Positions 32,301 through 35,000 of a stretch of 35,000 nt of DNA are shown here, piece by piece; the stretch's first letter is position 1, and every line of letters starts with the position of its first letter. A program made the translations under genes and the position numbers. The stretch lies in the NCBI GenBank assembly GCA_016748015.1, contig JAAOMT010000586.1, positions 1,003,956 through 1,038,955 of the forward strand. Direction: 5' to 3'. The notes beneath the pieces were generated by a model, which worked only from the letters and a program-made list of their open reading frames with translations, was not told the DNA's origin and did no database searches. This DNA comes from Geosiphon pyriformis. Lineage: Eukaryota; Glomeromycota; Glomeromycetes; Archaeosporales; Geosiphonaceae.

Positions 32301-33992
32301 GCAGGCTTGGTCTGTATTCTTCTTGACTGCAATTTGTCTCTGGGTGGATCTTTTGTTAGTTCTTTTCAGTCTAGTGGCAGTGCACCTATGTCTACTGTTT
32401 TAGGTGAATCTAAGTTTTCCAAGTTTCTTCCTTCTCTCTGATGGTTTGGTGTTGCCTTTGTAGATCAACTTCATGATCGTCATGGTGCCATCTTTGACTG
32501 GTATACCTTCAAGCATTGGAAGAGGCTGGACCCCCGTGGCCCCATTCTGGAATGGTTCAGGCTTGTTACTGCATTTCTTGATGGTGCTTCTCTCCCTTAT
32601 AATGATCGGTTTGTCTCAGATAGTGCTGTTCATCGAGATATTTTTGGTTCTGCTAATTATGCTTCTGTTTGTGGTCGTCTTTCTCAGGTTATTTCTGGTA
32701 GCTTGTCTGTTTACACGAATGGATCTTTGAGAAGTTTGGGTTCTGCTGAATGTAGAGCTGGTACTGCTGTTTTTTTTGAGGACATTGGTTTGGGTTTGGG
32801 AGTTGGTGTATCAGGCTTGATGTCATCCACCCTTGTGGAATTGCAGGCTATTGCATTGGCCATGGAGTGTGTCCCTTTTTTCTGTTCTGTTTGCGTGTTT
32901 TCTAATAGTCAGTCAGCTTTGAGTGCTTGTGAGTCAGAATTGAATCTTGTGTGTCCTGACTTTTGCAATCAGTGTTGGATCGAGCATCAGCATATTGCTA
33001 ATGTTATTCATAGTAAAAATTTGAGAGTTTGTTGGCATAAGATCAAATGTCACTTTGGTGTTTCTGGTAATGAACATGCTGATGAGATTGCTGGCGTTGC
33101 CTCTCTTTCCAGTTGGCATCTGCATCCTCGCTTGGATGAACATTTTCTGGTGGCTGATGGTGATGTGGTTTCGGGCAATTCGAGACACTTTGTTTGTGAT
33201 ATTTGCCAATCGATTTGTCATGCATGCTGGGAAGTTGGTTCTGGTGCTAGGTTTTTAAGAGATGATTTGTTTTTTGATGTTAACTGGTTCTACTCTTCTT
33301 TGGTCTGGCATCCTGACTTGCACATGGCCACCGGCTCTACTAGCAGGCCCTCGGCTAATGTTCGTACCTATTTCATAAAGGCTCTGCATCACCAGTTGCC
33401 TGTTGCTGTGAGGAAGCGTTTTTATAATAAATGTTACCCTAGTGTGCTGTGTTTATATTGTGGTAATGTGGAGTCTTCAGATCATGTGTTTTTTTGTAAG
33501 GTCAACAATTCTGCTTGTAGTCGGATTTTGGATTCTCATGTGGCTTTTTGAAAGGCTCTTACTGGTTTGTCACTCTCTTCATCGGTTGTAATGCAGCTTT
33601 TGTCATTTTGTGCTTCTGATTTCCCTGTGTTCATGGCTCTATGCAAGGGTTTTGTGTTTAATAATTGGTTTTACAAGGCTGTTTCTGTGTTCCGTGATCC
33701 CGAAATTGCAGGATTAGAGGTGGTTAAGTTTGTGTACTCTCTTAGTCTTGCCTTTAGGGATGGTGTTTGGATGGTTCGTGCTAAGCATTGTGCTTACATG
33801 AAGAAGGCCAAGTTGATTCCATTGGATGGTTCAACACCTGTTTCAGTCTCTGGTTTGGTTTTGGGGTTTTCTGCTGGTGTTGTCAAGCTGCTTGGCATTG
33901 CTGAGGCTGTAGGTGTTTGTTTTGGTTTTCATAAACCATGTTTATTTTTTTCTGGTATAGGCAGTTCAGTTTTGGTTTGTATATCTGTGTAG
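29308..33992 (+). pseudogene. LINE 2 ORF2 (endonuclease-RT-RNase H polyprotein), near-complete
   Basis: Begins at ATG 29308 (MTHLTWKIAMCNVKG), overlapping the ORF1 stop as ATGA, and ends TAG 33990-33992, about 1561 codons. Endonuclease covers residues ~1-230: TETKLKNK, VVLGGDFNED near 29742-29770, IDYMFVSS and DTDHQAV. RT spans ~510-850: DGKAAGLSSISNELWKH, QDMRKAYNSVGW, YDGLD-stop-GEVFSLFLW and intact FVDDTIWVG near 31605. RNase H lies at ~1132-1260 (SVYTNGSLRS, VELQAIALAMEC, VFSNSQSAL, SGNEHADEIAG), with two expected Asp read as Asn. A C-terminal zinc motif CLYCGNVESSDHVFFC is near residue 1380. Damage: frameshifts near 29676 and 30335-30370, and stops at 29939, 30750, 30984, 31437, 31653, 32439 and 33549, at Trp, Gln or Arg positions. 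Confidence 0.92.
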
Positions 33993-34000
33993 TGTTGTTC

Positions 34001-34023
34001 TGATCAGCCCAAGTGGCTGGTCA
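34001..34023 (+). ncRNA. 3'-UTR stem-loop of LINE 2
   Basis: Arm TGATCAGCC (34001-34009), loop CAAGT, arm GGCTGGTCA (34015-34023): nine pairs, one of them a wobble, eight bases after the ORF2 stop. LINE 1 has the equivalent at 20982-21004, with C-G/A-T pairs replaced by T-A/G-T and the wobble replaced by C-G. Conservation of pairing rather than bases suggests an RNA structure. Confidence 0.6.
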
Positions 34024-34122
34024 CATGTAGACAATGCATGATTTACACCTAGTATAGATCATTTCCTTGATGTGTAGCTCTAGGTAGTGTTTGGACCTCA
34101 CTCATAAAATATAATAAAAAAA

Positions 34123-34131
34123 AAAAAAATT
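34123..34131. repeat. Target-site duplication of LINE 2, right
   Basis: AAAAAAATT at the end of the A14 tail (34116-34129) followed by TT, continuing into acttatgttctag of repeat copy D exactly as in copy A. Confidence 0.7.
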
Positions 34132-34582
34132 ACTTATGTTCTAGTGAAATCAGTATTAAATTAGCAAAAAATCTTGAAATTAGACAGCTAAAAAAGTCAT
34201 TTGTGTTTCAATACTAATTTTGTAACTTAACAAAAAATCTTAAATAAATAAAGTTTTTATTATGTCACTATTTATTAAATATTTGATTTTTTATTTTACA
34301 GATTAATAAAAAATCTTTAATATCAGTTTTTATTATACTATTAATTTTTAACCAAAAAATTTTACTTGCTTTTTTATATTTATTAAATAGCAAATCTGTT
34401 TTTTTTTAATTTATTATTTTGTTTACAGTTAACAATAATTTCAAAAAATTTGATATAAAAATTTATTTTAAAATTAAATTATTTTATACTAAATTTATTT
34501 AAAAAATTCCAAATATTTTATTCTGCAGATTTGTATTTAAAATACTTGTGTATTTTGTTTTAAATATGTGTATGTAAAACAT
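34123..34582 (-). repeat. Dispersed AT-rich repeat copy D, right part
   Basis: Reverse complement of 34128-34464 matches bases 1-337 of copy A with only one difference noticed. From 34465 to about 34582 it matches the reverse complement of copy B upstream of 1965 (shared aaaatacttgtgtattttgtt / aaaatacataagtac region). After that the similarity ends. Confidence 0.85.
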
Positions 34583-35000
34583 ATTTAAATTCATTCAAAT
34601 ATTAGTCTGATACAATTTTATAATCACAATATTGCTTATAATATTATTTTTTCTTAAGTCAAAACAAAAAGATAAAATTACATTAGAAATTTTTTTTATT
34701 AAAACTTGGTATGTTAATTAATCTATTGAAAGAATAGATTTATTATAACTAAAATGGCTATGTGTTTTTATTTACCAAAAATAATATATATGATTAACTA
34801 AATTTTCTTAATTTATAATTTACTATTTGGAATTTAAAAGTATTTTTAATTATTTTTTTGGTAATTATTTTAAATGGTTTGAAAGTTATAAATAGTTTTT
34901 TTAACATGAGATTTTTTTTATAATTATGCTCTTTTCTAATGTTAATATATAGCAAACAGAAAAAGCATTAAGATATTTAACATATTAAAGTTTTTTATAA
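34583..35000. other. AT-rich DNA, nothing recognised
   Basis: No match to the other copies of the dispersed repeat, and no ORF, RNA gene or tandem repeat seen. Confidence 0.45.

Larger units (their letters stand above)
27224..34122 (+). mobile_element. LINE (non-LTR retrotransposon) copy 2, younger, inactive by stops and frameshifts
   Basis: Full-length from the shared 5' terminus (cttttctcttgtcgatcccc) to a short A-rich tail (34116 onward). It inserted into repeat copy D and is flanked by AAAAAAATT. It retains many CpG sites and a less AT-rich composition than LINE 1 or the flanks, so it is younger. Protein similarity between the copies is high in RT but moderate in ORF1 and the C-terminal half of ORF2, which suggests related subfamilies rather than daughter copies. 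Confidence 0.92.

Overview
This window looks like heterochromatin-type DNA from a very AT-rich eukaryotic nuclear genome. I see no host gene, tRNA or rRNA. Everything recognisable is retrotransposon in various stages of decay. Element architecture and protein style (Ty3-type Gag-Pol with Cys-rich or dUTPase inserts; two-ORF LINEs with APE endonuclease, RT, RNase H and a C-terminal CCHC) recall element families I associate from memory with Glomeromycotina fungi (Geosiphon/Rhizophagus type). That assignment is inference and was not searched.

Layout. (1) 1-4760: AT-rich DNA with three copies (A, B, C) of one old dispersed repeat, an exact-period 20-bp tandem repeat (3311-3410) and a T-rich microsatellite. 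(2) 4804-12472: a complete but inactivated Ty3/gypsy LTR retrotransposon, with TGTTATGG...CCATAACA LTRs, a tRNA-primer site, gag, a textbook -1 frameshift signal, pol (PR, Cys-rich module, RT, RNase H, integrase) and an extra unbroken ORF running into the 3' LTR. (3) 12473-13423: AT-rich DNA ending in A30. (4) 13424-about 21060: LINE copy 1 (two ORFs), heavily mutated, with a 793-bp foreign insertion in ORF1. (5) about 21170-26060: a second, much older Ty3/gypsy relic of another lineage, still showing protease, a Cys-rich domain, dUTPase, RT/RNase H and integrase. A 10-bp tandem repeat follows. (6) 27224-34122: LINE copy 2, younger, with an intact FVDD RT box. It sits inside repeat copy D with a visible target-site duplication; copy A is the matching empty site. 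(7) 34123-35000: the rest of copy D and AT-rich DNA.

Decay is dominated by C-to-T changes seen on both strands. Stops fall almost only at Gln (CAA/CAG), Arg (CGA) or Trp (TGG) positions, and the sampled LTR differences are transitions, often in CpA or CpT context. This resembles repeat-induced point mutation or methyl-C deamination rather than neutral decay. Against that background the 219-codon ORF upstream of the 3' LTR stands out because it has no stop.

The most interesting items are the gag-pol frameshift signal (UUUAAAC, 6-nt spacer, bulged stem), the unbroken third ORF, the dUTPase relic inside pol, a 3'-UTR stem-loop shared by the two LINE copies with partly compensated changes, the ATGA coupling of the LINE ORFs, the frame-restoring 793-bp insertion, and a 12-bp minisatellite present in only one of the two LTRs.
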